This document shows, piece by piece, positions 52,690 through 64,000 of a DNA stretch of 64,000 nucleotides. The DNA comes from an uncultured Erysipelotrichaceae bacterium. GTDB lineage: Bacteria; Bacillota_I; Bacilli_A; Erysipelotrichales; Erysipelotrichaceae. The translations under genes were made by a program, and so were the position numbers. Position 1 is the stretch's first letter, and each line of letters starts with the position of its first letter. Location: assembly GCA_945877405.1 (NCBI GenBank), contig CAMCSA010000004.1, positions 1 to 64,000 on the forward strand, given 5' to 3'. The notes under the pieces are model-generated. The model searched no databases. It was not told the origin of the DNA and saw only the letters and a list, made by a program, of their open reading frames with translations.

Positions 52690-53595
52690 ATGAACAAGTA
52701 TTCACTTCTTTCCATGCACGACTTATCTGTAGAGGAAATCAATGCAATTCTCGACGATGCTTTATTATTTGATAATTCCTGTTCGGATTGGCAGTTACCT
52801 CAGTCAAAAGCTCTGGTCGCCAATCTTTTTTTTGAAGCTAGTACGAGAACACATTATTCATTTGAAAGTGCCGAACTGCAGCTTGGCTGTAAGGCGGTTG
52901 ATATTGCCACACAGGCATCATCCATTACAAAGGGTGAATCACTGTATGATACAATCCGTACCCTGGAAGAGGCTGGTTATGACATGTTTGTCATCCGCCA
53001 CAGTACAGAACGTTATTATGATGAACTGAAGACAATCGACAAACCGATTCTTAATGCTGGAGATGGTGCAGCGGATCACCCGACGCAGTGTCTTCTGGAC
53101 CTGCTTACAATGAAGCAGGAATTCGGCAGTTTTGAAGGACTGAAAGTCATGATTGCCGGTGATATTCTGCACAGTCGCGTAGCAGCATCTAATAAATATG
53201 CATTGGAACTGCTTGGTGCTGAAGTGCGTTTTGCCGGTCCTGCAGAGTGGGCAAGAGAAGGTTATCCGACTGTAGATTTTGATGAATACTTACCGGAAGC
53301 TGATGTTGTCATGATGCTGCGCATTCAAAAGGAAAGGGGAGCAACATTATCTGGTGTTGCGGATGGTGATTACCTGAGTACATACGGGCTGACAAAGGAA
53401 AGATACGCAAGAATGAAGAAAGGTGCCATTGTCATGCATCCAGCACCTGTCAACCGTGGTGTGGAAATCGACAGTGATCTTGTGGAAGCAGATCGTAGCA
53501 GAATCTTCAAGCAGATGGCCAATGGTGTTCTTGTGCGTAAGGCAGTCATCAAGCGTGGCTTTGGTTATGCACCATTTGGGAGCGAAAACAAATGA
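52690..53595 (+). CDS. pyrB: Aspartate carbamoyltransferase
   Basis: LFFEASTRTHYSFESAELQLG; ATG 52690 after gggagggcatt. Confidence 0.96.
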   Translation: MNKYSLLSMHDLSVEEINAILDDALLFDNSCSDWQLPQSKALVANLFFEASTRTHYSFESAELQLGCKAVDIATQASSITKGESLYDTIRTLEEAGYDMFVIRHSTERYYDELKTIDKPILNAGDGAADHPTQCLLDLLTMKQEFGSFEGLKVMIAGDILHSRVAASNKYALELLGAEVRFAGPAEWAREGYPTVDFDEYLPEADVVMMLRIQKERGATLSGVADGDYLSTYGLTKERYARMKKGAIVMHPAPVNRGVEIDSDLVEADRSRIFKQMANGVLVRKAVIKRGFGYAPFGSENK

Positions 53596-54860
53596 AAAGA
53601 CTCATCCGTAATGCGAAGGTTCTCTATCATGGAGAACTTGTTGAAAAAGAAGTTCTGTTTGATGAAACCCAGATTCTTAAGATCGACGATCACATCGATA
53701 CAGATGCTCAAGTCATAGATGCTGAAGGGAATGCTGTATTACCAGGACTTGTTGATGTGCATGTTCACTTCAGACAGCCTGGAAGAGAAGCTAAGGAAAC
53801 AATTCATACCGGTTCTCTGGCAGCTGCACATGGTGGATTTACATCCGTCTTTGCAATGCCGAATGTTATTCCTTCGCCAGATGATGCAGACATCATGAAG
53901 GATTATCTGAAACTGATTGAAAAGGAAAGTGTAATCCATACATATCCATACGGAACCATAACCCGTAATGAAGCAGGCAAACAGCTTTCTGATCTTGATG
54001 GAATGAATCAGCTGGGTGTCAGATGGTTCTCAGATGATGGGGTTGGTATGAACAACCAGGATCTGATGAAACAGGCATTGCTGTATTCTAAAGAACATGG
54101 CTGTATCATCGCATGTCATACAGAAGATCTTGCCTTCAGAAAACCAGGTGCATCCGTACATGAAAGTGCCTATGCAGCTCAACATGGATGGATCGGGATT
54201 CCGGATGAATGTGAAAGTGCTCCACTCATTGCGGATCTGAAAACGGAAAAGGAAGTCAACGGCAGATATCATGCCTGCCACATTTCTTCTTCTCAGTCTG
54301 TGGAAGCACTCAGACAGGCAAAACAGGCAGGCCTGGATGTCAGTGGAGAAGTGACTGTACATCATCTGCTTCTGGAAAATACGGATGTCAAAGGTCCGAT
54401 GTGGAAGATGAATCCACCATTACGTACTCATGCTGATCGGATGTCATTAATTGAAGGGCTGGAAAGCGGCGCATTGGATTTCATTGCCAATGACCATGCA
54501 CCTCATACTGCAGAAGACAAGAATACGACAATGGATAAGGCAGCATTTGGAATAGTATCCATTGAAACAGCATTCCCTCTTCTGTACACGGAATTTGTTC
54601 ACAATACGAAGCGCTGGACACTGCAGCAACTGATTGAATGGATGAGTGAAAAACCTGCCGCAAGATTCGGACTTGAAAAAACAGGCAGAATTGAAGAAGG
54701 CTGGAAAGCTGACATGTTTATTGCGGATCTGAATACAACAGATCGGATTGATCCATCCACATTTTATTCCAAAGGTAAGAATACACCTTTTATCGGATGG
54801 GAAACATGTGCGAAAATAAAGGAAACGATAGTCGATGGTAAGACTGTCTGGAAGGAGTGA
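53592..54860 (+). CDS. pyrC: Dihydroorotase
   Basis: LPGLVDVHVHFRQPGREAKE, NDHAPHTAEDK. Confidence 0.96.
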   Translation: MKRLIRNAKVLYHGELVEKEVLFDETQILKIDDHIDTDAQVIDAEGNAVLPGLVDVHVHFRQPGREAKETIHTGSLAAAHGGFTSVFAMPNVIPSPDDADIMKDYLKLIEKESVIHTYPYGTITRNEAGKQLSDLDGMNQLGVRWFSDDGVGMNNQDLMKQALLYSKEHGCIIACHTEDLAFRKPGASVHESAYAAQHGWIGIPDECESAPLIADLKTEKEVNGRYHACHISSSQSVEALRQAKQAGLDVSGEVTVHHLLLENTDVKGPMWKMNPPLRTHADRMSLIEGLESGALDFIANDHAPHTAEDKNTTMDKAAFGIVSIETAFPLLYTEFVHNTKRWTLQQLIEWMSEKPAARFGLEKTGRIEEGWKADMFIADLNTTDRIDPSTFYSKGKNTPFIGWETCAKIKETIVDGKTVWKE

Positions 54861-54865
54861 ACGGA

Positions 54866-55948
54866 ATGAATACAAGATATCTTGTACTGGAAGATGGCAG
54901 CTATTATGAAGGTTATGGTTTCGGATCTGATGAATATCAGATCGGAGAACTTGTCTTTAATACATCCATGACCGGTTATCAGGAAATCCTGACGGATAAT
55001 TCCTACTGCGGTCAGATTGTCATGATGACATATCCTCTGATCGGTAACTATGGCATCAACCGCGATGACAATGAATCCGTACGTCCATATGTATTCGGCT
55101 TTGTTGTCAAAGACTGCTGTGATGAACCAAGTAATTTCAGAGTTGAGGAAACACTGGATGAGTATCTCAGAAATGTACATATCCCTGGCATTTATGGGGT
55201 TGATACAAGAGCGATCACAAGAAAGATCCGCTCCATCGGTACATTAAAGGCTTCCTTCTGTAACACGGAAGAAGAAATTCCTTCTCTTGTGGAAACACTG
55301 AAAGCTGCAGATTTCCTGCATGATCAGGTTGCACGTGTATCCACAAAGAATGTGTATCCGATCCCAGGCAGAGGAAAGAAAGTCGTTGTCATGGACTTCG
55401 GCATCAAGCTTTCCATTTTAAGAGAACTTGCCGCAAGAGATCTGGATCTGATTGTTGTACCTTATGATACGGATGCATCAACCATTCTCAACTATCATCC
55501 GGATGGAGTGTTCCTTTCCAATGGTCCTGGTGACCCATCTGATCTGACTGGCGTGATTGAAACAGTTCAGAAGCTGATCGGTAAGGTGCCGATGTTTGGA
55601 ATCTGCCTTGGTCATCAGCTGATCAGTCTTGCCTGTGGTGCGAAAACCTATAAGCTCAAGTTCGGCCATCGTGGCGGAAACCATCCGGTTGTCAATCTTT
55701 CAACCGGCAAGGTGGATATCACATCACAGAACCATGGCTTTGCGGTAGATATTGAATCTTTAAAAAATACGGATCTTGAAATGAGCTATCGGGCATTGAA
55801 TGATGGAAGTTGTGAAGGGGTACGTCACACAAAGGCACCATGCTTTGCAGTGCAGTTTCATCCGGAAGCAAATGCAGGTCCACAGGATTCCAATTACCTG
55901 TTTGATGAATTCATCACATTAATGGAAGGGGAGAAAGCAAATGCCTAA
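54866..55948 (+). CDS. carA: Carbamoyl-phosphate synthase small subunit
   Basis: [36 protein letters not shown]. Confidence 0.97.
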   Translation: MNTRYLVLEDGSYYEGYGFGSDEYQIGELVFNTSMTGYQEILTDNSYCGQIVMMTYPLIGNYGINRDDNESVRPYVFGFVVKDCCDEPSNFRVEETLDEYLRNVHIPGIYGVDTRAITRKIRSIGTLKASFCNTEEEIPSLVETLKAADFLHDQVARVSTKNVYPIPGRGKKVVVMDFGIKLSILRELAARDLDLIVVPYDTDASTILNYHPDGVFLSNGPGDPSDLTGVIETVQKLIGKVPMFGICLGHQLISLACGAKTYKLKFGHRGGNHPVVNLSTGKVDITSQNHGFAVDIESLKNTDLEMSYRALNDGSCEGVRHTKAPCFAVQFHPEANAGPQDSNYLFDEFITLMEGEKANA

Positions 55949-58900
55949 GCGTAAGGATATACATAAGATCATGGTCGTAGGCTCCGGTCCGATTGTCATC
56001 GGTCAGGCAGCTGAATTTGACTATGCAGGTTCCCAGGCCTGCGCAGCACTGCGTGAAGAAGGATATGAAGTCATTCTGATCAACTCCAATCCGGCTACGA
56101 TCATGACGGACTCCACCATTGCAGACCGCGTCTATATCGAACCATTGACACTGGATTCTGCCAAAAGAGTCATTTTCAAGGAAAGACCGGATGCGATTCT
56201 TGGTTCTCTTGGTGGTCAGACTGGTCTCAACCTTGTTGTTGAACTGGCGGAAGATGGAATTCTGAATGAATTTGGTGTTGAAGTACTAGGTACAAACATC
56301 GAAGCCATCAACCGTGCAGAAGACAGAGAAATGTTCCGCTCCTTAATGCAGGACCTGCATGAGCCAATTCCCGAATCTGCCATCTGTCATTCCATTGAAG
56401 AAGCGGTGGAATTTGCGGAAAGAGAAGGATATCCGCTTGTTGTTAGACCTGCCTATACATTAGGTGGTACAGGTGGTGGATTTGTCCATGATGAACAGGA
56501 ATTAAGAGCCATTGCGGATTCTGGTATCAAGATGTCTCCAGTCAACCAGATTCTTGTAGAACAGTCCATTGCCGGATTCAAGGAAATTGAATATGAAGTC
56601 ATGCGTGACTCCAACGATAATGCGATTGTTGTATGTAACATGGAAAACCTTGATCCGGTTGGTATTCATACAGGTGACTCCATCGTCGTTGCCCCTGTTC
56701 AGACATTAACAGACCGTGAAAATCAGATGCTCCGTAATGCATCTCTTAAGATCATCAGAGCCCTTGGTATCTGTGGTGGCTGTAATGTACAGCTGGCACT
56801 GGATCCTAAGAGTTTCAAATATTATGTCATTGAAGTAAATCCACGTGTATCCAGATCTTCTGCACTTGCATCCAAGGCAACTGGTTATCCGATTGCACGT
56901 ATTTCTGCAAAACTTGCAGTTGGACTGACACTGGATGAAATCATCAATCCGATTACAGGTACATCCTATGCATGTTATGAACCTGCAATTGACTATATCG
57001 TATGCAAGTTCCCAAGACTTCCATTTGACAAGTTCCCGAATGGTGACAGACGTCTTGGTACACAGATGAAGGCGACTGGTGAAGTCATGTCCATCGGCAG
57101 AACATTTGAAGAAGCATTCCTGAAGTCTGTCCGTTCCCTTGAAATCAAGGTGGATCATATCGAAAAGAAGGATCTCAAACAGCTGGATGAACAGCAGCTG
57201 TACCTGAAGATCAAGGAAAGAGACGACGAAAGAATCTTTGCGATCGCTGAATGGATGAGAAAAGGATATGATCTGGAAAGAATCCAGAAGCTGACAAATA
57301 TCGACAACTGGTTTTTGAAGCATATTCATAGAATCATTGATCTGGAAACAGAAATGAAAGAACATCCGATGGATCTTGGCTTATTAAAGAAACTGAAGAT
57401 GTATGGATTTGCGGACAGCTATATTGCTTCTGCATGGGGCATGAAGGAATTTGATCTGTATGCATTACGGAAAGAGAATGGCATCATGCCTGTCTACAAG
57501 ATGGTAGATACATGTGCTGGTGAATTCGTCTCCGAAACACCATACTTCTATTCCACATATGAAAAGGAAAATGAATCCGAAGTATCGGATCGTAAGAAGA
57601 TCATCGTATTGGGTTCAGGTCCGATCCGTATTGGTCAGGGTGTTGAATTTGACTATGCAACGGTTCACTGCATTGAAACGCTGCATAATGAAGGATATGA
57701 AGCCATCATCATCAACAACAATCCGGAAACCGTATCAACGGACTTCTCCATTTCAGACAAGCTGTATTTTGAACCGCTCACAACAGAAGATGTCATGCAT
57801 GTCATTGATCTGGAACAGCCGATTGGTGTCATCGTACAGTTTGGTGGTCAGACTGCCATCAACCTTGCGGCAAGCCTGGAAGAACATGGTGTCACAATTC
57901 TTGGTACAAGTCTGGATGCGATCAACAAGGCAGAAGACAGACATGAATTTGAAACAATGCTCGATCAGCTTGGCATTCCACAACCGGAAGGCATGACAGC
58001 CTATACGGTAGAGGAATCCCTTGAAATTGCTCATAAGATCGGTTATCCGGTACTCGTCAGACCTTCTTATGTCCTTGGTGGAAGAGCAATGGAAATCGTT
58101 AATGATGATGAGGAACTGAAGGTTTATATGGCTACAGCCGTACAGGAAATCTCTCATGATTCACCGATTCTTGTTGACCGTTATGTCCTTGGTAAGGAAT
58201 GCGAAATTGATGCGATTGCGGATGGTAAGAATGTATATATTCCAGGTGTGATGGAACATATCGAAAGAGCCGGTATTCATTCTGGTGACTCCTTCTCCGT
58301 ATATCCGACTCAGACATTAAGTGACAATGTCAAAAAGACAATTATTGACTATGGTGAAAGAATCGGTAAGGGATTCGGCTTTGTAGGCCTTTACAATATT
58401 CAGTTTATTGTAGATAAAGATGAAAAGGTTTATGTACTAGAAGTCAATCCAAGATCTTCTCGTACGGTACCATTCCTTTCCAAGATTACTGGTGTACCGA
58501 TGTGTACGATCGCTACAAAAGCAGTTCTTGGGCAGTCCATTGAACAGCAGGGTTATACACCAGGCTATCATAAAGAAGATGCAGGCCATGTTTATGTCAA
58601 GGCACCGGTATTCTCTTTTGCCAAGCTGAGAAGTGTTGATACGGTGCTTGGTCCGGAAATGAAATCTACTGGTGAAGCACTTGGATGTGATACGACTTTT
58701 GAAAAGGCACTGTATAAGGCATTAATCGGCTCTGGTGTACAGATCCCTCACTATGGAGCAGCTCTGATTACTGTCGCAGATGGTGATAAGGAAGAAGCTC
58801 TTGGTATCGCAAGAAGACTGTATTCCATCGGTTATGGCTTATATGCAACAGCTGGTACAGCAAAGTATTTCCGTGAACATGGTCTGTTTGTCCATGATGC

Positions 58901-59146
58901 AAAGAAAATTTCCGAATCCAGTGAAGATGAGGATGTTCTGGATATCATCCGCAAGGGTAAGGTATCCTTTGTGGTCAATACAATTGATAATGCCCAGAAG
59001 AATTCTTCACTTGATGGATTCCTGATCCGCAGAGTCTCTGCAGAAAACAACATTTCCTGCATGACTTCTCTGGATACATGCAATGCACTGTGTGCAGTAC
59101 TGGAATCATTGAGCTTCTCAATGATATCCATGAATGAAATGGGGAA

Positions 59147-59150
<4 letters not shown>
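55941..59150 (+). CDS. carB: Carbamoyl-phosphate synthase large subunit
   Basis: 1069 aa with duplicated ATP-grasp halves. Confidence 0.98.
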
Positions 59151-61489
<2,339 letters not shown>

Positions 61490-61490
<1 letters not shown>

Positions 61491-62152
61491 TGGAAGACTA
61501 CAAGAAGGAATTTGTGTCATTCATGCTGGATGCAAAGGCTCTGAAGTTCGGTGATTTCACACTGAAATCAGGCAGAAAGAGTCCGTTCTTCATGAATGCA
61601 GGTGCCTATGTCACAGGCAAGCAGCTTCATGAACTTGGCAGATACTATGCCAAGGCAATCCATGATAACTTCGGTCTTGATTTTGATGTTCTGTTTGGAC
61701 CTGCCTACAAGGGTATTCCATTAGCTGTTGTTACTGCACTTGCGATTGATGAGCTGTATGGTAAGGAAGTCCGTTACTGCTCCAACCGTAAGGAAATCAA
61801 AGACCATGGTGATACAGGTATTCTGCTTGGCTCCAAGCTCAAGGATGGAGATCGTGTCATCATGATTGAAGATGTTACGACTTCCGGCAAGTCCATGGAA
61901 GAAACAGTTCCGATTGTCAGAAGCCAGGCAGATGTTGAAATCAAAGGTCTGATTGTTTCCCTGAACAGAAATGAAAAGGGTAAGGGCAACAAGACAGCAC
62001 TTTCTGAAATTGAAGATCTGTATGGATTCAAGGCTGCTGCAATTGTTTCCATGCCTGAGGTTGTTGAAATCCTCAAGGAAAGAGATGCACTCGATGCAGA
62101 TCTGCTGTCCCGTATTGATGCATATTATGCAGAATACGGTGCAACAGAATAA
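61490..62152 (+). CDS. pyrE: Orotate phosphoribosyltransferase
   Basis: FTLKSGRKSPFFMNAG, VIMIEDVTTSGKSMEETV. Confidence 0.97.
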
Positions 62153-62174
62153 GATTCTGTGCTAAAATAAGTTT

Positions 62175-62236
62175 CGGGAATGAAGTGCTCCCAAGGGTAA
62201 AACCTGAACCGCTGATACAGGCTGATGACTTCTACG
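62175..62236 (+). promoter_or_regulatory. Fluoride riboswitch (crcB motif) candidate
   Basis: cGGGAATGAAGTGCTCCC AAGGGTAAAACCTGAACCGCTGATACAGG CTGATGACTTCTACGA; stem GGGA/TCCC, pseudoknot GAAGT/ACTTC, 3' CUGAUGACUNCUAC signature. Confidence 0.8.
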
Positions 62237-62271
62237 ATCAATTTTGGTCGTGGTCATCAGTCTTTTGTTTT
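62222..62271 (+). terminator. Riboswitch expression-platform terminator
   Basis: CTGATGAC...GTCATCAG followed by TCTTTTGTTTT; 5' arm overlaps aptamer 3' strand. Confidence 0.75.
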
Positions 62272-62281
62272 AGGAGGAGTT

Positions 62282-63484
62282 ATGATTATTTCACTTGGTA
62301 TTGTATTATTGGTTGGCCTGATCCTGGCATCTTTGATCGAAAAGCTGAAACTGCCCAGAATTGTCGGTATGCTTGCAGCAGGAATTCTGTGTGGACCTTA
62401 TGTATTGAATCTTCTGGATCCTTCCATCCTTTCTATCTCAGCAGATCTGAGAAAGATCGCACTGGTTATCATACTGATCAAGGCAGGGCTGTCTTTGAAT
62501 CTTGCTGATCTCAAACAGGTTGGCAGACCTGCAGTGTTGATGTCTTTTCTGCCTGCTGTGTTTGAAATCATAGGCTATGCAGTACTTGCACCGATACTGT
62601 TTCAGATCGACTTTGCTGAAGCACTGTTATTGGGAAGTGTTCTTGCGGCTGTATCGCCTGCCGTTGTTGTACCACGGATGGTTCAGTTAATGGAAACAGG
62701 GTATGGAACAGAAAAAAGCATTCCCCAGATGATTCTTGCCGGAGCAAGCTGTGATGATATATTTGTCATCGTGTTATTCAGTGCTTTTCTTTCCATGAAT
62801 CAGGGCGGTACTTTTGAAGTAGGGCAGTTATTGGATGTACCGGTATCCATCGTACTTGGATTATTGCTTGGTGCACTGATCGGGTATTTGATCTGGATGT
62901 TTTTTGAAACAATGCACGCAAAAGGAAATACCATTCGTAACAGTATGAAAGTCATCATCATTCTTGGTGTATCGTTTCTTCTGATCGGTGTGGAAAATGC
63001 ACTGGCTGGAATTGTTGCGGTATCGGGATTACTGGCTGTTACCGCAATGGCAGTGGTACTTAAGCTCAAGTGTATTCCTTCCGTTTCGACGCGTTTATCA
63101 CAGAAATTCGGGAAGATCTGGTTATGTGCAGAAGTAGTTCTGTTTGTTCTTGTTGGTGCAGCAGTGGATATCCGCTATATGGCAAATGCCGGCATGATGG
63201 CAGTACTGCTGATTTTTGGGGCACTTGTATTCAGAACGGGTGGTGTATGGTTATGTTTGGCAGGTACAAAACTGAACAGAAAAGAAAGACTGTTCTGTGT
63301 CATGGCGTATCTTCCTAAAGCAACAGTGCAGGCAGCAATCGGGGCAGTACCTTTAGCTAACGGTCTTTCCTGTGGAGATCTTGTATTATCTGTTGCGGTA
63401 CTGGCAATTGTCATCACAGCACCAATCGGTGCATTCCTGATCGACTACTTCCATCCAAAACTGCTGGAAAAAAGTGCTGAATAA
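62282..63484 (+). CDS. Cation:proton antiporter (CPA family)
   Basis: 400-aa polytopic protein; KLPRIVGMLAAGILCGPYVL, ALLLGSVLAAVSPAVVVPRM; start ATG 62282 after aggaggagtt. Confidence 0.88.
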   Translation: MIISLGIVLLVGLILASLIEKLKLPRIVGMLAAGILCGPYVLNLLDPSILSISADLRKIALVIILIKAGLSLNLADLKQVGRPAVLMSFLPAVFEIIGYAVLAPILFQIDFAEALLLGSVLAAVSPAVVVPRMVQLMETGYGTEKSIPQMILAGASCDDIFVIVLFSAFLSMNQGGTFEVGQLLDVPVSIVLGLLLGALIGYLIWMFFETMHAKGNTIRNSMKVIIILGVSFLLIGVENALAGIVAVSGLLAVTAMAVVLKLKCIPSVSTRLSQKFGKIWLCAEVVLFVLVGAAVDIRYMANAGMMAVLLIFGALVFRTGGVWLCLAGTKLNRKERLFCVMAYLPKATVQAAIGAVPLANGLSCGDLVLSVAVLAIVITAPIGAFLIDYFHPKLLEKSAE

Positions 63485-63671
63485 ACGATAGATTTTTACA
63501 CTGGGATTAATGGAATCTTCATTTGAAAATGCTGGATATTTGTATGGTTAAGGTTTTTTTGGATGTATGAGTCTGATTTTTAGACTGTGCTGATCGAAAA
63601 TATATCATATCTGCAAAAATGTGGTGTGTAACTTTTCTGCCTATCTGTAAAAATTGGTGGTATGATAAACA

Positions 63672-63762
63672 CGTAAAAGGGGCGTACCTCACGAAGGTAA
63701 GTCCCGAAGTAATAGTGATGGTCGCTAAAACTTGTTTGGAGACTAGTTAGCGGCCATTTTTA
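63672..63762 (+). ncRNA. Predicted small antitoxin RNA of a type I toxin-antitoxin locus
   Basis: -10 TATGAT (63661), 5' hairpin GGGGC-G-TACCT-cacga-AGGTA-A-GTCCC, terminator ATGGTCGCTAA...TTAGCGGCCATTTTTAT. Confidence 0.65.
63718..63762. terminator. Terminator overlapping both antitoxin RNA 3' end and toxin stop codon
   Basis: ATGGTCGCTAA (63718-63728) / TTAGCGGCCAT (63747-63757) then TTTTAT. Confidence 0.7.
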
Positions 63763-63851
63763 TGATCTACGATAAAAACAGTGATCGTGATCCCAAGTGA
63801 CAGGGAAGCAAGCACCAGAGAAATGATGCTGACAAATAAATCAACGCTCAT
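63747..63851 (-). CDS. Holin-like type I toxin, 34 aa (not in ORF track)
   Basis: MSVDLFVSIISLVLASLSLGITITVFIVDHKNGR*; single TM with charged tail; SD aaaggaggg 7 nt upstream. Confidence 0.75.
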   Translation of the reverse strand: MSVDLFVSIISLVLASLSLGITITVFIVDHKNGR

Positions 63852-64000
63852 AATGCAGCCCTCCTTTCTGGAGGAAAATGATTCAGACTGAACAGTCAGA
63901 TGGATGGTTATTCATTTTTATGTCTATCTGATATACATTGTGGTATTATATACATGAAAAAGGACGTACCTCACGAAGGTAAGTCCCAAAAGATAGCAGT

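Larger units (their letters stand above)
63638..63987 (+). repeat. Direct repeat of RNA promoter and 5' end (63638-63705 and 63921-63987)
   Basis: cgtacctcacgaaggtaagtccc identical at 63683-63705 and 63965-63987; conserved TGYCTATCTG...ATTGNGGTATNAT upstream of each. Confidence 0.9.

Overview
The window is a 64 kb segment of what looks like a Bacillota (Erysipelotrichia-like) chromosome. The taxonomic guess is an inference from gene content and protein sequence. Most of it is core housekeeping sequence on the + strand: ffh-rpsP-khpA-rimM-trmD, glyS-dnaG-rpoD-trmK, fmt-lepA-hemW, rpsO, pnp, trmB, a murC-like ligase, pdp, rplS-lepB, rbgA-rnhB-dprA-topA-trmFO-xer, a thiM-thiE-HAD-thiD thiamine salvage operon, and a full pyrB-C-carA-carB-K-D-F-E operon. 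The accessory or unusual parts are: (1) two PD-(D/E)XK Rpn-type nuclease/transposase loci (66-1356 and 51229-52537), each followed by a duplicated 3'-terminal cassette, with internal Shine-Dalgarno/ATG starts that could make small C-terminal (RpnS-like) proteins; (2) a tandem type I toxin-antitoxin-like locus at the right edge (63638-64000), with an unannotated 34-aa hydrophobic ORF on the minus strand, a convergent small RNA, a terminator overlapping the toxin stop codon, and the start of a second RNA copy; (3) a fluoride (crcB-motif) riboswitch candidate with an overlapping terminator (62175-62271) ahead of a cation:proton antiporter; (4) a ~354-bp non-autonomous IS/MITE-like element (15642-15995) with inverted AAAAAGGGCCA repeat arrays and a GC-rich folded core; (5) a probable attenuator between the pyr promoter and pyrB; (6) a four-hairpin leader ahead of a short SSB-like gene. 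No rRNA, tRNA or CRISPR array was recognised. All calls come from reading the sequence; no searches were run.
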